Shown: positions 25,440 through 36,127 of the stretch, one piece after another
How positions within the stretch are numbered: the first letter of the stretch is position 1
Layout: every line of letters starts with the position of its first letter
From: a virus
Direction: 5' to 3' (one strand)
DNA length: 64,000 bases
Virus record (IMG/VR): IMGVR_UViG_3300023179_008779
Coordinates: 1-64,000 of that record
Made by a program: the position numbers and the translations under genes
The notes under the pieces: model-generated
The model's input: the letters and a program-made list of their open reading frames with translations, nothing else
The model's database searches: none
Told to the model about the DNA's origin: nothing

Positions 25440-28400
25440 ATGAAATTTTCTAAATCTTCTACAGGAAACCCGACAAACCAATCGGCGGTCGTGTATCACT
25501 CAACCCCTGTCTCTAGCAAAAGTGATCCAAAGAGTGCTGTGTATTCATTGGCAAATCCAGTTTTAATAAGCACTTACAATGCTGTCGACAGGCATCTTGA
25601 TGCTCCAACTGAAGCAGACAACATTGAAGTCTATTCACAAAATACGGGCATGCCACAGGACAGGCCAATCATCTTGCTTCTGTCTGACTTTTCTCCACTA
25701 TACGAAGGTGATGCTAGATCTAGCGTGGGAGACGCAGTCTTTCACAAAGAGGTTTCGAAGCTTATCACAGCCCGTGCAGCATGCTCAATGTTAATCAATG
25801 AAGAATCTTTGAATTTGGTCAAAGACAACAAGCAAGCGCTGCAGGATTTTGTATCTACTGAGAAGTCTTTTATACTTCAACTCAATAAATTGATGTCGGA
25901 TGCATTTGACAGTCTCAACATCTTGACTTACAAAGATGTTTCTATCATCCCGGGATTTTATGGAATTCTTGCCGGCGCGGGGTATAGAAAATCTGACATA
26001 CAAGTATATTCTGCAACCAAGCTTTGGCAACAGTCATTGCTTGAGTTGAAGTATAAGATACTGTCCCACACCCGACAGCTTCTGGTCGACACTTTCACAC
26101 GCAACAATGTGATAACTGACAAAGATCAATATCAACTCTCTGACGTAGTTGTCGTATCCGACAACGTCAAGCGCTTGTGGATATATGACGCTCAAGACCT
26201 GGGATTACCAACCGCTGCTGCCCTGAGTGACAACACATACTCTGCAAATAATCAGATTAAGTTGCTGAATGACTTCTCTAACAGTTATTTGATCAATATT
26301 GCAAATAGAGGGACAAACAAGGAATTTCTTTCCAACTCGTCTCTTGATGCTTTTCAAGCGTCCGGCAGAGACATAAGTGTCTTGGCAAATTGCCTCTTCA
26401 AAGAGTTCAGTTTCTCAGAATATCTTTCTAAGAAAGAAAATCGCGATAACCTCATGGACGAATATGGTTACTCATATTCGAGTAAGGGAAATCATGCTAT
26501 CTTTGATTACCTTATCGGCAATTTCAACAAGTCCGTTCTCTTGCCTGTAAAAAAGCCTGTTGGAAACGGAAAGTCTTTGGTTGGTCTATCACAGGACTAC
26601 GTCTCCACAGATAAAAACACGTTCTACAACGTGTTGACGTTTGAAAATACGTTTAATGATGAGCTTAAGATAACGCCTGGTTCTTATTACTATATCGATA
26701 GCTCTGTTTCTGTCGTGGGTGGGAATAGGTTTGACACCAGTCGAATTACGAAGCTGGTTGACAGATGCAATGCTTCCCATGACGCACTCGCTACTATGGT
26801 CGATATGTTGGGTTATGACATGAACCCGCCGACCACTACGGCTCTTCTTAGCAATGGATTCAAAGCAAAGGACTCATATGTTGCTAAAGATCCCAACTCT
26901 TTGTCTTTGGGATCTGTCAAGAACAGTCTTTCTTTAGTCTCTAAGCTGTATTCAAAACTGACCACTGTTTCAGACGGATACCTGTCTGGGATTGATCCTC
27001 AGCTAGTGAAGTCTAATGTTCCTCTTGGTGAACAAAATTCCGTTAGACTTGCTGCCATTATCTGCAAATCGGCAATTGAGCCACACACAAATTACGCTTC
27101 TGTTTCACAGACACTCAAGTACTACCTGTTTGCTTCGATAATGTCTGTTGTGTCACAGCAGGTTGATGGAACCAACAATTCCGTGCAAATCGATCAGTTT
27201 AAGGGAAAGATTGCAGGTCTCTTGCAGAAAGTTCTTGCTTCTGTCAGCCCTGATGATATATCTTTAGCTGCTTCAGAAGGAAGAACAATCGTAACAATTG
27301 CAGGCACAGCACCATCTGTCAATGAAAACGTGTACAACTATTCACAGTTCAGTGATATAAAACTTGAAAGCAGGGATGACGAACTTGGATGGTCTTGGAC
27401 ATCTCCCAATAAGACCTCGTACTACCAGCTTTTTGAAAAAGTCATGGGTCGACCGTTTAACCAAAAACAAGACGCACCCACCCGGGATCCAGACACTAAT
27501 GAAATTTTGCTTCCGTTTGTTGATGAAATGAACGCGGAGATATCACAAGAGCGTCGTCAAGCTTATTTTGCATATACTGGTGCGACGTTGGCACGAACGT
27601 TTGCAATAGACTTTGATCGAGGTCTGTGGAAGTCTTTGGTTGACTGCATGAGTACTGTCTACAAAAGCCCGATATACGACGGTGAGCAGACTTTCTATTC
27701 AGGCATGAATAGAACAGCTTACATGTTTGCATATTTCGACATGTTGCTACGAATTGTTGCGGCTCAAACTCCCGAAAATCTTGCTGGTTTTTATACAACT
27801 GATTACAATATAGAGTCTAACTACATCACTGAAGATCCCAACGGTAGCACATTAACAATCCACAATGAGGCGGGTTATCTTATCGATAGCTCAACTTCTG
27901 AGCAGGTAAATGAACTTTTTGAATACTCAGTCGGAGTTCAAGACACCAGTATCACACTTTCACCCAAGCGTGTAACATCTGCTGTGGCACAGCTCGATGC
28001 TAGCCTACATTCAACACTGAAAGACATTAGCCTAATAAGAAACTACGTCAATAGCGCTAGCAAAAAGCTAAAAGCTTTCAAAGATTTCCTAAATAAGTCA
28101 TTTCAGACGCACATTGGACAAATTCAGCCGCTGTATGCATCAGACAAATCACTCACTGAAGACCAAAAGAATGCTCTCATAAATCTGTCACTGACTGAAG
28201 AGCAAATAATCCAATCACAGTTTATTGGATCAGAAATATCAGATCGTCTGAACCCTGCAAGTGATCTTGAATCAAAATTACTTACAACTCCATATTACGC
28301 GAATTTCCCTACTAAGTTCACTGATTATGTGAGCGTCAACGACATTGACACAATTTCATATCCGTTGCTTTCATCTTATTTCAAGAGCGCTGATATGCAA

Positions 28401-29441
28401 GGTGTGCCTGCGTATAACAAGAAGATCATGTCCATAGGGATGCCACAGCGTCATTTGAGAGCTCTTCGAAGCATAACGGGTAATTTGACCAGCGCCGAGT
28501 CTGCCTTCAATAACGTAATCAAGCTGTATGTTTACAAGATAGATTGGCGTCATCCCAGCATCGTCTATTCACCAAAAAAGTTTCTTTTTGAGACAAGAAG
28601 ATTTCCAACACGTGAACTTGTCAACTGGAAATTAGAGTTGCTCGATAGTAATGACACAAACCTGCTTGACATACCCACGAAGTTATTCACTGTCGATTCA
28701 GGATTTGTAACGTGCAAAGATTTCGATAGTGCATTTCCCACAAGTGTCTATGGATCAAACAACTTCTTAAGTTTAGCTGAGCGCCAAGAGATCATTTCAA
28801 ATCATGCAATGAGCTTTATTCTAGATGAATATCTCAGGTGGTTTACTGACGCAAAGTTTGATGAGACGCGCTATACTAACTTTAGTCCGTTGTCTCCAAA
28901 CATCGAAAAAGTAGAAATGCAGTATGAATCTTTTGTGAATTCAATCCCAAGGAACACGAACCCTAACAAGTCGGGAACAGCCATCGCTCTGTTTGAAAAA
29001 TCTTCAAAACAAGTGATCTTGTCACCTGACAATCCACCTTCAGTACCTGCAGCTAATCAGCCCAACGGATCGCCCCCAGCACAAAATTATGTGATTCCGT
29101 CTGACTCCATTATTAGAGACCACTTTTACTATAACGACACGCTTCTATTAGATGTTGATTCATACAAGCGTAGAATGTTGTATCCAAAGAAGTTTGATAG
29201 AGTTTTCAACATTCTAATAGACCCTGACGATTTTTATGTAGATATTGCTAGCTCAAATTCAACCGAAACAGGTATTACTGAATTGAAGACGCTGATTGAT
29301 GAAGGTGTTCTTATCAACATCAGTGAAGACCCCAACAACCCTCAATACAGGCATAGAGACACTAGTGACTCTGATGTCAGCTTAGATGAATATTTCGTTT
29401 CGGTAGTGAATTACGATTATTCAACACAATACGAGATATAA
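25440..29441 (+). CDS. Giant virion structural protein, 1333 aa
   Basis: The largest protein of the window, family not recognised. A TGGAG site lies 4-5 nt before the ATG. No enzyme motif, signal peptide or membrane helix. It has alternating helical and beta regions, a helical stretch with coiled-coil character around residues 850-900 ('DASLHSTLKDISLIRNYVNS'), and a proline-rich linker 'SPDNPPSVPAANQPNGSPPA' near residue 1205. Its place between two FN3-containing structural proteins makes a baseplate, tail or fibre component likely. It is not a tape measure by sequence, because it lacks long repetitive helices. Confidence 0.65.
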   Translation: MKFSKSSTGNPTNQSAVVYHSTPVSSKSDPKSAVYSLANPVLISTYNAVDRHLDAPTEADNIEVYSQNTGMPQDRPIILLLSDFSPLYEGDARSSVGDAVFHKEVSKLITARAACSMLINEESLNLVKDNKQALQDFVSTEKSFILQLNKLMSDAFDSLNILTYKDVSIIPGFYGILAGAGYRKSDIQVYSATKLWQQSLLELKYKILSHTRQLLVDTFTRNNVITDKDQYQLSDVVVVSDNVKRLWIYDAQDLGLPTAAALSDNTYSANNQIKLLNDFSNSYLINIANRGTNKEFLSNSSLDAFQASGRDISVLANCLFKEFSFSEYLSKKENRDNLMDEYGYSYSSKGNHAIFDYLIGNFNKSVLLPVKKPVGNGKSLVGLSQDYVSTDKNTFYNVLTFENTFNDELKITPGSYYYIDSSVSVVGGNRFDTSRITKLVDRCNASHDALATMVDMLGYDMNPPTTTALLSNGFKAKDSYVAKDPNSLSLGSVKNSLSLVSKLYSKLTTVSDGYLSGIDPQLVKSNVPLGEQNSVRLAAIICKSAIEPHTNYASVSQTLKYYLFASIMSVVSQQVDGTNNSVQIDQFKGKIAGLLQKVLASVSPDDISLAASEGRTIVTIAGTAPSVNENVYNYSQFSDIKLESRDDELGWSWTSPNKTSYYQLFEKVMGRPFNQKQDAPTRDPDTNEILLPFVDEMNAEISQERRQAYFAYTGATLARTFAIDFDRGLWKSLVDCMSTVYKSPIYDGEQTFYSGMNRTAYMFAYFDMLLRIVAAQTPENLAGFYTTDYNIESNYITEDPNGSTLTIHNEAGYLIDSSTSEQVNELFEYSVGVQDTSITLSPKRVTSAVAQLDASLHSTLKDISLIRNYVNSASKKLKAFKDFLNKSFQTHIGQIQPLYASDKSLTEDQKNALINLSLTEEQIIQSQFIGSEISDRLNPASDLESKLLTTPYYANFPTKFTDYVSVNDIDTISYPLLSSYFKSADMQGVPAYNKKIMSIGMPQRHLRALRSITGNLTSAESAFNNVIKLYVYKIDWRHPSIVYSPKKFLFETRRFPTRELVNWKLELLDSNDTNLLDIPTKLFTVDSGFVTCKDFDSAFPTSVYGSNNFLSLAERQEIISNHAMSFILDEYLRWFTDAKFDETRYTNFSPLSPNIEKVEMQYESFVNSIPRNTNPNKSGTAIALFEKSSKQVILSPDNPPSVPAANQPNGSPPAQNYVIPSDSIIRDHFYYNDTLLLDVDSYKRRMLYPKKFDRVFNILIDPDDFYVDIASSNSTETGITELKTLIDEGVLINISEDPNNPQYRHRDTSDSDVSLDEYFVSVVNYDYSTQYEI

Positions 29442-29442
29442 C

Positions 29443-31299
29443 ATGCCACAGTTTCCCAACGCATCTAATCCATCGAAATCTTTTGATGTTGTGCATGTGC
29501 CACCAGTCAAAAATTTCTCTACTAAGTTTGTATATAACTTTTATGTTGATGATGAGAGACTGTCAGCTCCAAGAGCAATCGATTCCAGAGGCAACAGGTT
29601 ACCGCTTTCAAAAATTGCACGATACATAACCCTGAACTGGTCCGCGCCTTCTTTGTCTGATTTCGAGCTTCAAAAACAAAGCGTTAGCAAGGTTGACAAT
29701 TCATCAGAATTTTCAATTCGTAATCAGCACGAAAAAATACTGTCTGAAGTTGATTTTTTCAATTCAGGATTTGTGTCTGTGGTGTTTGCTGACCCTACAC
29801 TCGTAGAAAAGTCAAGTGATAACATTGAGACAATCAGCCGAATACAAGCGCACGGTGTTGAAAGCATGTCCGCAATGGCCAAGGCACAATTGAAAGATAT
29901 ATCGACTCAATCAACTAAAAATGACAAAAAATATACTGACGCGCTAGATGAATTGAGCAAAGCTTATTTGCAGCTGGCTGATTCTCCAAGAAATGCTCTC
30001 GGTCTCAGGATCTATGACGACCGCGGCAACGCAAAAGACAACGATGATTTTTTAAGATCAATTGCAGACAATCTTTCCCTAAACGTCAGAATCAACTCTA
30101 ACGTCATACCTGATGTATTGGGAGAGTCTAATCAAAAATTGAATAGTGGGTTTAGAACGCTTAACAGTGCATATGCTGCATCTTTAAATGCAGCACAGTA
30201 CAATTCTGAAGGTATGTTTGCAACCCCCATTTTTTATGACAAGAATGCTTCAAATGCCCTAAAAGTCCCAGTGCAGTTTGTGGGGTACATCATAGACAGA
30301 TACAGGTATTCTTCAAAGACAAGCTCGTTTTTTCTAGAAGAGACTTTCTATATTGAAGATCCACAGACCATGGGCATGGATGACACTTCTGTGCTCTATG
30401 GAGAGACATACGTTTATTCGATTAGATCTATTGCAGCCGTAAGGTTGCTAACTTACGTTCAAGACAGCACAAATTCGTCCGTGGGCGTTTATTACGTGAG
30501 TTCAAGAACTGTGTCAAGTTCTGCTGAGTGCTTTGAATATATCCCACCTCCCGAGCCGAATGACATCAGATTCATATTCGACTATCTAAAGAGAAGTCTA
30601 CACATCGTGTGGGACACACCCGTCAACCCACAGGGCGATATAAAACAGTTCCAGATCTTTAGAAGATCTAGTATCAAGCATCCGTTTGAATTGATTGCAC
30701 AGATAGGATTTGACCGCACAAAGTTAGGTCCCGGGACCGACGGAAGATACAGGACGGGCGAGCTTGTTGATGCTAATAATTTGCTCGGTACACCCGCAGA
30801 CTTGAAGTACTTGATTAGTGACAACGATTTTGCGCAATACTCTTTTGTTGATGAAGACTTTACAGTTGATCCTGAGCTTTACATCTCTTCGGATTACATT
30901 TACGCGTTATGCTCTATTGACGCCCACGGGATAATATCAAACTATTCAACGCAATATCAAGTCACTTTTGATTCGTACAAAAACAAGATCGTGACCCGCA
31001 CTGTGTGTGATGCGGGATCACCCCGTCCGTATCCCAACATGAACTTGCGCATGGACGCATTCAAAGACGTGTTGTCGCTGCAGGGTGATTCTACAAAGCA
31101 AGTCGATGTATATTTCAGCCCGGACTATTTCCGTGTTAAAGACAGCTCAGGACACGTGACGGATATAGTTGAGGCCCAGTACGATTCAGCTCCCTCAAAA
31201 TCGTATTATGTCATGCAGCTTATCAATCTTGATAACCAAAAGACTAATCTTGTACAAATTTCTATACGTGATCCCGAGCGTTTAACAAACTCAGCTTGA
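29443..31299 (+). CDS. Virion structural protein with fibronectin-III-like domain
   Basis: 618 residues, starting one base after the previous stop. A long FN3-like module spans about residues 365-510: 'LHIVWDTPVNPQGDIKQFQI' with later 'YIYALCSIDAHGIISNYSTQ'. The N-terminal third includes 'RYITLNWSAPSLSDFELQK', a second FN3-like edge. No enzymatic residues seen. The two flanking FN3-bearing proteins and shared beta-rich character suggest parts of one external structure that contacts host surface sugars or neighbouring tail proteins. Confidence 0.7.
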   Translation: MPQFPNASNPSKSFDVVHVPPVKNFSTKFVYNFYVDDERLSAPRAIDSRGNRLPLSKIARYITLNWSAPSLSDFELQKQSVSKVDNSSEFSIRNQHEKILSEVDFFNSGFVSVVFADPTLVEKSSDNIETISRIQAHGVESMSAMAKAQLKDISTQSTKNDKKYTDALDELSKAYLQLADSPRNALGLRIYDDRGNAKDNDDFLRSIADNLSLNVRINSNVIPDVLGESNQKLNSGFRTLNSAYAASLNAAQYNSEGMFATPIFYDKNASNALKVPVQFVGYIIDRYRYSSKTSSFFLEETFYIEDPQTMGMDDTSVLYGETYVYSIRSIAAVRLLTYVQDSTNSSVGVYYVSSRTVSSSAECFEYIPPPEPNDIRFIFDYLKRSLHIVWDTPVNPQGDIKQFQIFRRSSIKHPFELIAQIGFDRTKLGPGTDGRYRTGELVDANNLLGTPADLKYLISDNDFAQYSFVDEDFTVDPELYISSDYIYALCSIDAHGIISNYSTQYQVTFDSYKNKIVTRTVCDAGSPRPYPNMNLRMDAFKDVLSLQGDSTKQVDVYFSPDYFRVKDSSGHVTDIVEAQYDSAPSKSYYVMQLINLDNQKTNLVQISIRDPERLTNSA

Positions 31300-31406
31300 G
31301 CAAATCGGCAGTTTAACGCGCACTGATATGTCATACCATGTTCTAAAGGTTGTCAAAAAAGTTTTGTTTCTGATATTTGTATGTTCAGATAGCGAGGTTC
31401 ATCGAT

Positions 31407-32150
31407 ATGGGTTGGTTAGATCATTCAACTAATAACATCATTCTAGATGCTGTTCTTACCGATTACGGTCGCCAGCGCTTAGCAATGGCAAACAGCGCTT
31501 TTAACATCAAGAAATACGCTTTGGGAGACGATGAGATTGATTATCGTATGATCAAAAAATACGGTAGAACAGTCGGAAAAGAAAAGATCGAAAAGAACAC
31601 ACCCATATTCGAAGCACTTACTAATCCGTCGATCGCGCTCAAGTATAAGCTTGTGGGCCGTGATCCACCCGGCAATGCTTCAATTTCGACAATCTACATG
31701 CCTGTCTTGACATATGTTAAGTCGCCCGCTTTGACCACGTCTACACCGTCTGATACTGTTACAGTGAATCTTTCTTACAACAATTCGCAAAATATTCCTG
31801 CTGAGTTAGCACAGACAGTGTACAAGATAAAGGTATCAGATCGGTTCTTCACGATCGATTCTCCCACCAACGGTACTTTGACTTCAGTGGATTCAGCGGC
31901 ATCTAGTGTTAGTGCGGGTGACCCAAACAGGATTGCCACTTATACTTTCACGACTTCTTCTGGCAAGATTGTCACGTCTATTTCTTTCAAAGTTTCTGCA
32001 AGATCAATAGACAACACGACACTTTCAGTGTATGGCAGAGCTTCAAGCTCAACAAACCGTCAAATAAATAGCTATATCACAGTAACCGGCGAAAGACACG
32101 GCTGCAGCGTTGATATACCCGTGACGTATACAGCAACACTTTCAACCTGA
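31407..32150 (+). CDS. Virion structural protein with 'ILDAVLTDYGRQRLA' domain
   Basis: 247 residues from the ATG at 31407, which has GCGAGG about 9 nt upstream; an in-frame TTG at 31377 is less likely. The N-terminal 100 residues ('NNIILDAVLTDYGRQRLAMA', 'IKKYALGDDEIDYRM') match a recurring phage structural domain and are paralogous to the N-terminus of the protein at 21363. The C-terminal half is beta-rich and Ser/Thr-rich with an Ig-like look ('SSGKIVTSISFKVSARSIDN'). Particle location unknown. Confidence 0.72.
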   Translation: MGWLDHSTNNIILDAVLTDYGRQRLAMANSAFNIKKYALGDDEIDYRMIKKYGRTVGKEKIEKNTPIFEALTNPSIALKYKLVGRDPPGNASISTIYMPVLTYVKSPALTTSTPSDTVTVNLSYNNSQNIPAELAQTVYKIKVSDRFFTIDSPTNGTLTSVDSAASSVSAGDPNRIATYTFTTSSGKIVTSISFKVSARSIDNTTLSVYGRASSSTNRQINSYITVTGERHGCSVDIPVTYTATLST

Positions 32151-32160
32151 CGGATCTTAC

Positions 32161-33510
32161 ATGGCTACAACTAAAGACATATCAGAGAGTGACAAGAAGA
32201 CAACTCGATCATTCCTCAATCAGCTAATCGATGTACTGCAACAGGATATTAGCTCTTCTGTTTCAAGAAGAAAATATCAGGTTTTCGTTACAGGGGGCGT
32301 CGGTCCCGGAGTAACGTCTTCCCTTTTTCAAACAGTATACGATCAAGATTTCACGCTTCAGACAGCTAACCCTATATTCGATATCACTTTTGGATTGGCT
32401 GCACCCGATGCAGCCAAAGGGACTGATAACCCAGTCAATAACGCTGGTACTCCAAACGCTGCGGGAATAGCTGGTGTTGCATCAACCGGCAAGGACGTAA
32501 CAGGCAAATATCTGTATCGAAGCAGCTCTCTTATGATGAGGGAGAAGACAGACATCTATAGCCAATTCTCCCAGATGCTTTTGGGGAATAGATCTAGAAT
32601 GTTTAGGTTGCCCAAAGACGCGACTTTCACCACGGATATAACAAACCAGGTCGATATTGACGCTGCGGTGTTCATTGCCTTTAAGAGACTCTTTGCAAGA
32701 GATCAGATCAAGAGAGAGACTTTTGCAATGAGGTTCTATCAATCAGCGTCATATGTTGATAAAACCTTCAAGGGCGGCACTGGAAATGGCGATGAACCCT
32801 CATCCAATGATGCTGACAACGTGCCCAATCTATTTTTTACTTCAACGACAGGATCAACGATATACACAGATATCGGTTCTTCAGACTCTAGATTCTTCGA
32901 AGTGGGTGGTCAATACGGGTATCTAGTTGACGCTTCAGCAGTTAGCAGAGCTGTCGGCCTCATGTTTTATGACAGCGGTATAGCAGTCCTTGATGCTAGC
33001 AGGATAACATCAGGTTCTCAGTTCATCTCTGGCACGATATCTGCAATGCATCCACTGGGTAAAATTAATCTTGGCGGCCCGGGCACTGAAACTGCGTTCA
33101 AAGCCAAGGTCATACCCGACCTAGTTGTCTCCGCTTCTATAGATGACATAGTTGATCACTTTTGCTATGCGAGGTTCGGTGACTCAAATCTCACGGCAAT
33201 AACTTTCCAAAATGTCACCAACATCAATTCTTCTCTCGTGTTCTGTAGAGCCCTGCCTGATGACTTCAACTATTCATCAAATCCAACTTACATCGATTCA
33301 AAGACAGACTCTTCAACATCAAGCGTTAAAGGCCGCCTGACGATCTACGATCCAGCACTGCCTGAAGAATCACAAGATACATTTACTTACATAACGACAA
33401 TAGGACTCTACGATAACGACAATGGTCTTCTTGCCGTCGCTAAATTAAGTCGCCCTGTCGAAAAGAACCCAGGCAGAGATCTGACGTTCAGAGTAAGACT
33501 TGACTTCTAG
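32161..33510 (+). CDS. Virion structural protein sharing C-terminal domain with 33596 protein
   Basis: 449 residues. The C-terminal 95 residues ('SNPTYIDSKTD', 'FTYITTIGLYDNDNGLLAVA', 'KLSRPVEKNPGR', ending R-L-D-F) are clearly related to the C-terminus of the next protein. The shared end may be a docking domain for a common platform such as the baseplate or neck. The N-terminus 'SFLNQLIDVLQQDISSSVSR' is helical. It follows the previous gene by 10 nt and precedes an 85-nt gap with a promoter-like box. Confidence 0.72.
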   Translation: MATTKDISESDKKTTRSFLNQLIDVLQQDISSSVSRRKYQVFVTGGVGPGVTSSLFQTVYDQDFTLQTANPIFDITFGLAAPDAAKGTDNPVNNAGTPNAAGIAGVASTGKDVTGKYLYRSSSLMMREKTDIYSQFSQMLLGNRSRMFRLPKDATFTTDITNQVDIDAAVFIAFKRLFARDQIKRETFAMRFYQSASYVDKTFKGGTGNGDEPSSNDADNVPNLFFTSTTGSTIYTDIGSSDSRFFEVGGQYGYLVDASAVSRAVGLMFYDSGIAVLDASRITSGSQFISGTISAMHPLGKINLGGPGTETAFKAKVIPDLVVSASIDDIVDHFCYARFGDSNLTAITFQNVTNINSSLVFCRALPDDFNYSSNPTYIDSKTDSSTSSVKGRLTIYDPALPEESQDTFTYITTIGLYDNDNGLLAVAKLSRPVEKNPGRDLTFRVRLDF

Positions 33511-33579
33511 TCAGCACACCTGGGTAACGTGCCGGGACTGATGAGATATTTTTGTCGAGTCAACGTTCTGGCACCGTCT

Positions 33580-33587
33580 TATAGTTA
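33580..33587 (+). promoter_or_regulatory. Promoter-like TATAGTTA before LamG-domain protein
   Basis: An exact NATANTTA match, 8 nt (CGTGTAGC) before the ATG at 33596. No ribosome-binding site fits in the interval. It lies in the 85-nt gap that separates this gene from the previous structural gene. Confidence 0.5.
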
Positions 33588-33595
33588 CGTGTAGC

Positions 33596-36118
33596 ATGTC
33601 GATCGTCAGAATCATACCCGCCAACGATATAGAGACCTTTACGCTGGTCACAACTGCGCATAGAAGCTATATCTCAAGCTCAACTCTGGGTGTGACTGGG
33701 TCTATAAAGGTCAGGCCCCGACAATCTACTCTCGAGCGTGACACTGCAAAATCATTGCAGTTTAATGACATCAACGGTCTTGTAGTCGTTGATTCCTCCT
33801 ATGATAAAACAGCCGAATCGTTGGTCAACAAGGCAAGGACACTTAGGGCTAGCGGTCAACCAATCACTTCACAAGCTGAAAAATTCGTTAGTTTGGCTAA
33901 TGCAGTATCTACTCGAGAAACCGCTGTTCTTGATGTAGAAAGATTCACTCCAACGACGAGAGTTACCAAAAGGACTTTTCAAAAAAACAACGTAAAAGAC
34001 ATGCTAATGCCACATTACAGGGTTGAATACCCTCATGCGCATTGGGCATACACAAATTACAATTCTTTGAATTTTTTTACTTCGCACAGCGGAGCAAAGC
34101 AATTAGTTCCTGACTCTTCTGTGCTTCTATTTCCAAACGCAGTTGACGCCGATGTGCCGGGACAAGACGGATATGTTTCAGGGTCATATTGTCTTACGGG
34201 AGGGTTTAGCTTTGATTTCTACATCAACCCGAGATATACCTCAGACAGCTCTGACAAGAACTCATTCACTGCTGGCACGATATTCCATCTATCATCAAGT
34301 TATGCACTGTCTCTTGTTACAGGATCTAAGAAGGACTACAACGGTGTTGCGCAAGGGTACCGCATGCTATTGCAACTCAGTCACTCTGCGGATATAAAGC
34401 CCTCCGCTGCCTTGCCGGGCAACTACCCAAGTGACTTAGTTTTTCTTTCTGAAGACAATAGCTTACTGCATAACAACTGGCATCACGTCGTTGTGAGGTG
34501 GGGCACTTCTACCATTAATAACGGGACAGGTTCTTTTGTTGTCGATGGCGTCAATAGAGGAAATTTTGTTATACCAAGTGGTACGATCATGCCCCGTAAA
34601 TTTGCAAATTCTCTTAATCCTGATGTCCTCAGCGTGGGCAATTACTACGAGGGTAAAAACCTAGGAACATCCGCACAAAGTATGTTCTTTGCTGCACGTA
34701 CCGCTGAAAGAGAGGGTCTAGTTCAATTAACGGCTGACAACCTGCAAGATGAACCCGATCATTACACTTTTGCCCACCCTCTTAAGGCTGAGCTTCACGA
34801 CCTATCAATCCGTCGACACTATCTTTCTGACAGTGAACTTGATTACACTGGATCATTTGGTGTGGGAATTGCAGCATTGGATAAGCAAGATTTTGTGTTC
34901 TACATGCCGCCGTTTTTCGTGCAGTCATCTCCCATCAGAAAGTATGTCGGTGATCACGGAGGCATACTACAGACTCCTTTCTTTGAGGTCGACGGTACAA
35001 CTTCAGATCCCTTCAACATTGCGATGTCGTTTGGTGTTGGAGGTCATTACATCAACCTTGAAAACTTTACGAAGGATTTTGCAACGGGCCGTTTCCCTCG
35101 GTTGCTTAATCTGACGGGCACTGCAATCGATCACACGACAATTGCTCGAGAAGCAAATGCATTTTTGTATGATGACGGCGGCGTCGCAAAAAGAAATCTT
35201 ACGATACTGCCCTGTGACGACGGCAACTTTGTACCGAACTATTCACTTCTTGCCATAGAGACGTATTCTGATAGGTTCACTGACTCCAACGGCGCACCCG
35301 ATTACAGTTACATCAATCTTGAGAACATGCTCACTGGTGCTGTTGCACTCGATGCTGCGGGACTGGGTCAGCTCGATCCCGACAGCGCTTCGACCGATGC
35401 TTTCTTACAGACTCTGATCGGTCCGACACCTGATAACCCTGGGTTGGTCACGGGAAGCGCATACTCAAATGCAATCAAGAAGATCCAGAGTGCAATTGAT
35501 TCGGGCGATTACACAGCAGGAATCGAAAAGGGCGTACCGCTCACAATATTCCAGCGCACTTTAGATCCATCATCTAATCAGGTCACGTTCTTCAATATCA
35601 GCAACTTGTACTATGGCCGTAGAATACAACCTGGGTCGTTCATGATTAGAGATGCATCGATCAGCGGATCATACGGTGCAATGTCGATCACCCTAAGGGA
35701 TGACTACATGGGCAACTTGTATCGTGCTGATGCTACGACAACCCACTACAAACAAAGTACCGTCGGCAACATCTTCTATGATGAAGGCATCGTCGTCATA
35801 AAGAATCCACACTTATATTTCTTTGGCAAAGAGCAGTATGAAGTGTCGTTCAACGGTGTTCAAAATCTATATACCACGAAGTATGAGATTCTTGCTGGGT
35901 CTGGGCTGTTGAATTCTTCATCTAACCCAACGTATATCAAGAACGTCGATTCACTTAAACCGTCTCCCTCCCCCGTCGATAATGAGCCCTTTATCTACAT
36001 CAGCGGTCTTAATTTTCACGATGAAAATATGAATATAGTTGCAAAGGCCCGCCTCGCGCAACCCGTAATAAAAAGAGAGGGTGATAAGGTCCTCTACAAG
36101 ATAGCTTTTGATTTTTGA
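33596..36118 (+). CDS. Large structural protein with LamG/concanavalin-like domain
   Basis: 840 residues. Residues about 195-335 form a LamG-like beta-sandwich: 'GFSFDFYINPRYTSDSSDKN', then 'NNWHHVVVRWGTSTINNGTG' and 'FVVDGVNRGNFVIPSG', the usual W-H-H-V-x-x-x-W/Y and D-G patterns. The C-terminal about 75 residues resemble the end of the protein at 32161 ('SSNPTYIKNVDS', 'FIYISGLNFHDENMNIVAKA', 'RLAQPVIK', ending A-F-D-F). A carbohydrate-binding role on the virion surface is a reasonable inference. It is the last of the big structural genes. Confidence 0.78.
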   Translation: MSIVRIIPANDIETFTLVTTAHRSYISSSTLGVTGSIKVRPRQSTLERDTAKSLQFNDINGLVVVDSSYDKTAESLVNKARTLRASGQPITSQAEKFVSLANAVSTRETAVLDVERFTPTTRVTKRTFQKNNVKDMLMPHYRVEYPHAHWAYTNYNSLNFFTSHSGAKQLVPDSSVLLFPNAVDADVPGQDGYVSGSYCLTGGFSFDFYINPRYTSDSSDKNSFTAGTIFHLSSSYALSLVTGSKKDYNGVAQGYRMLLQLSHSADIKPSAALPGNYPSDLVFLSEDNSLLHNNWHHVVVRWGTSTINNGTGSFVVDGVNRGNFVIPSGTIMPRKFANSLNPDVLSVGNYYEGKNLGTSAQSMFFAARTAEREGLVQLTADNLQDEPDHYTFAHPLKAELHDLSIRRHYLSDSELDYTGSFGVGIAALDKQDFVFYMPPFFVQSSPIRKYVGDHGGILQTPFFEVDGTTSDPFNIAMSFGVGGHYINLENFTKDFATGRFPRLLNLTGTAIDHTTIAREANAFLYDDGGVAKRNLTILPCDDGNFVPNYSLLAIETYSDRFTDSNGAPDYSYINLENMLTGAVALDAAGLGQLDPDSASTDAFLQTLIGPTPDNPGLVTGSAYSNAIKKIQSAIDSGDYTAGIEKGVPLTIFQRTLDPSSNQVTFFNISNLYYGRRIQPGSFMIRDASISGSYGAMSITLRDDYMGNLYRADATTTHYKQSTVGNIFYDEGIVVIKNPHLYFFGKEQYEVSFNGVQNLYTTKYEILAGSGLLNSSSNPTYIKNVDSLKPSPSPVDNEPFIYISGLNFHDENMNIVAKARLAQPVIKREGDKVLYKIAFDF

Positions 36119-36127
36119 TCCGACGCT

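Noticed and set aside
31299-31406. TTG start at 31377 for the structural protein
   Set aside because: The ATG at 31407 has a ribosome-binding site and aligns with the start of the conserved domain.
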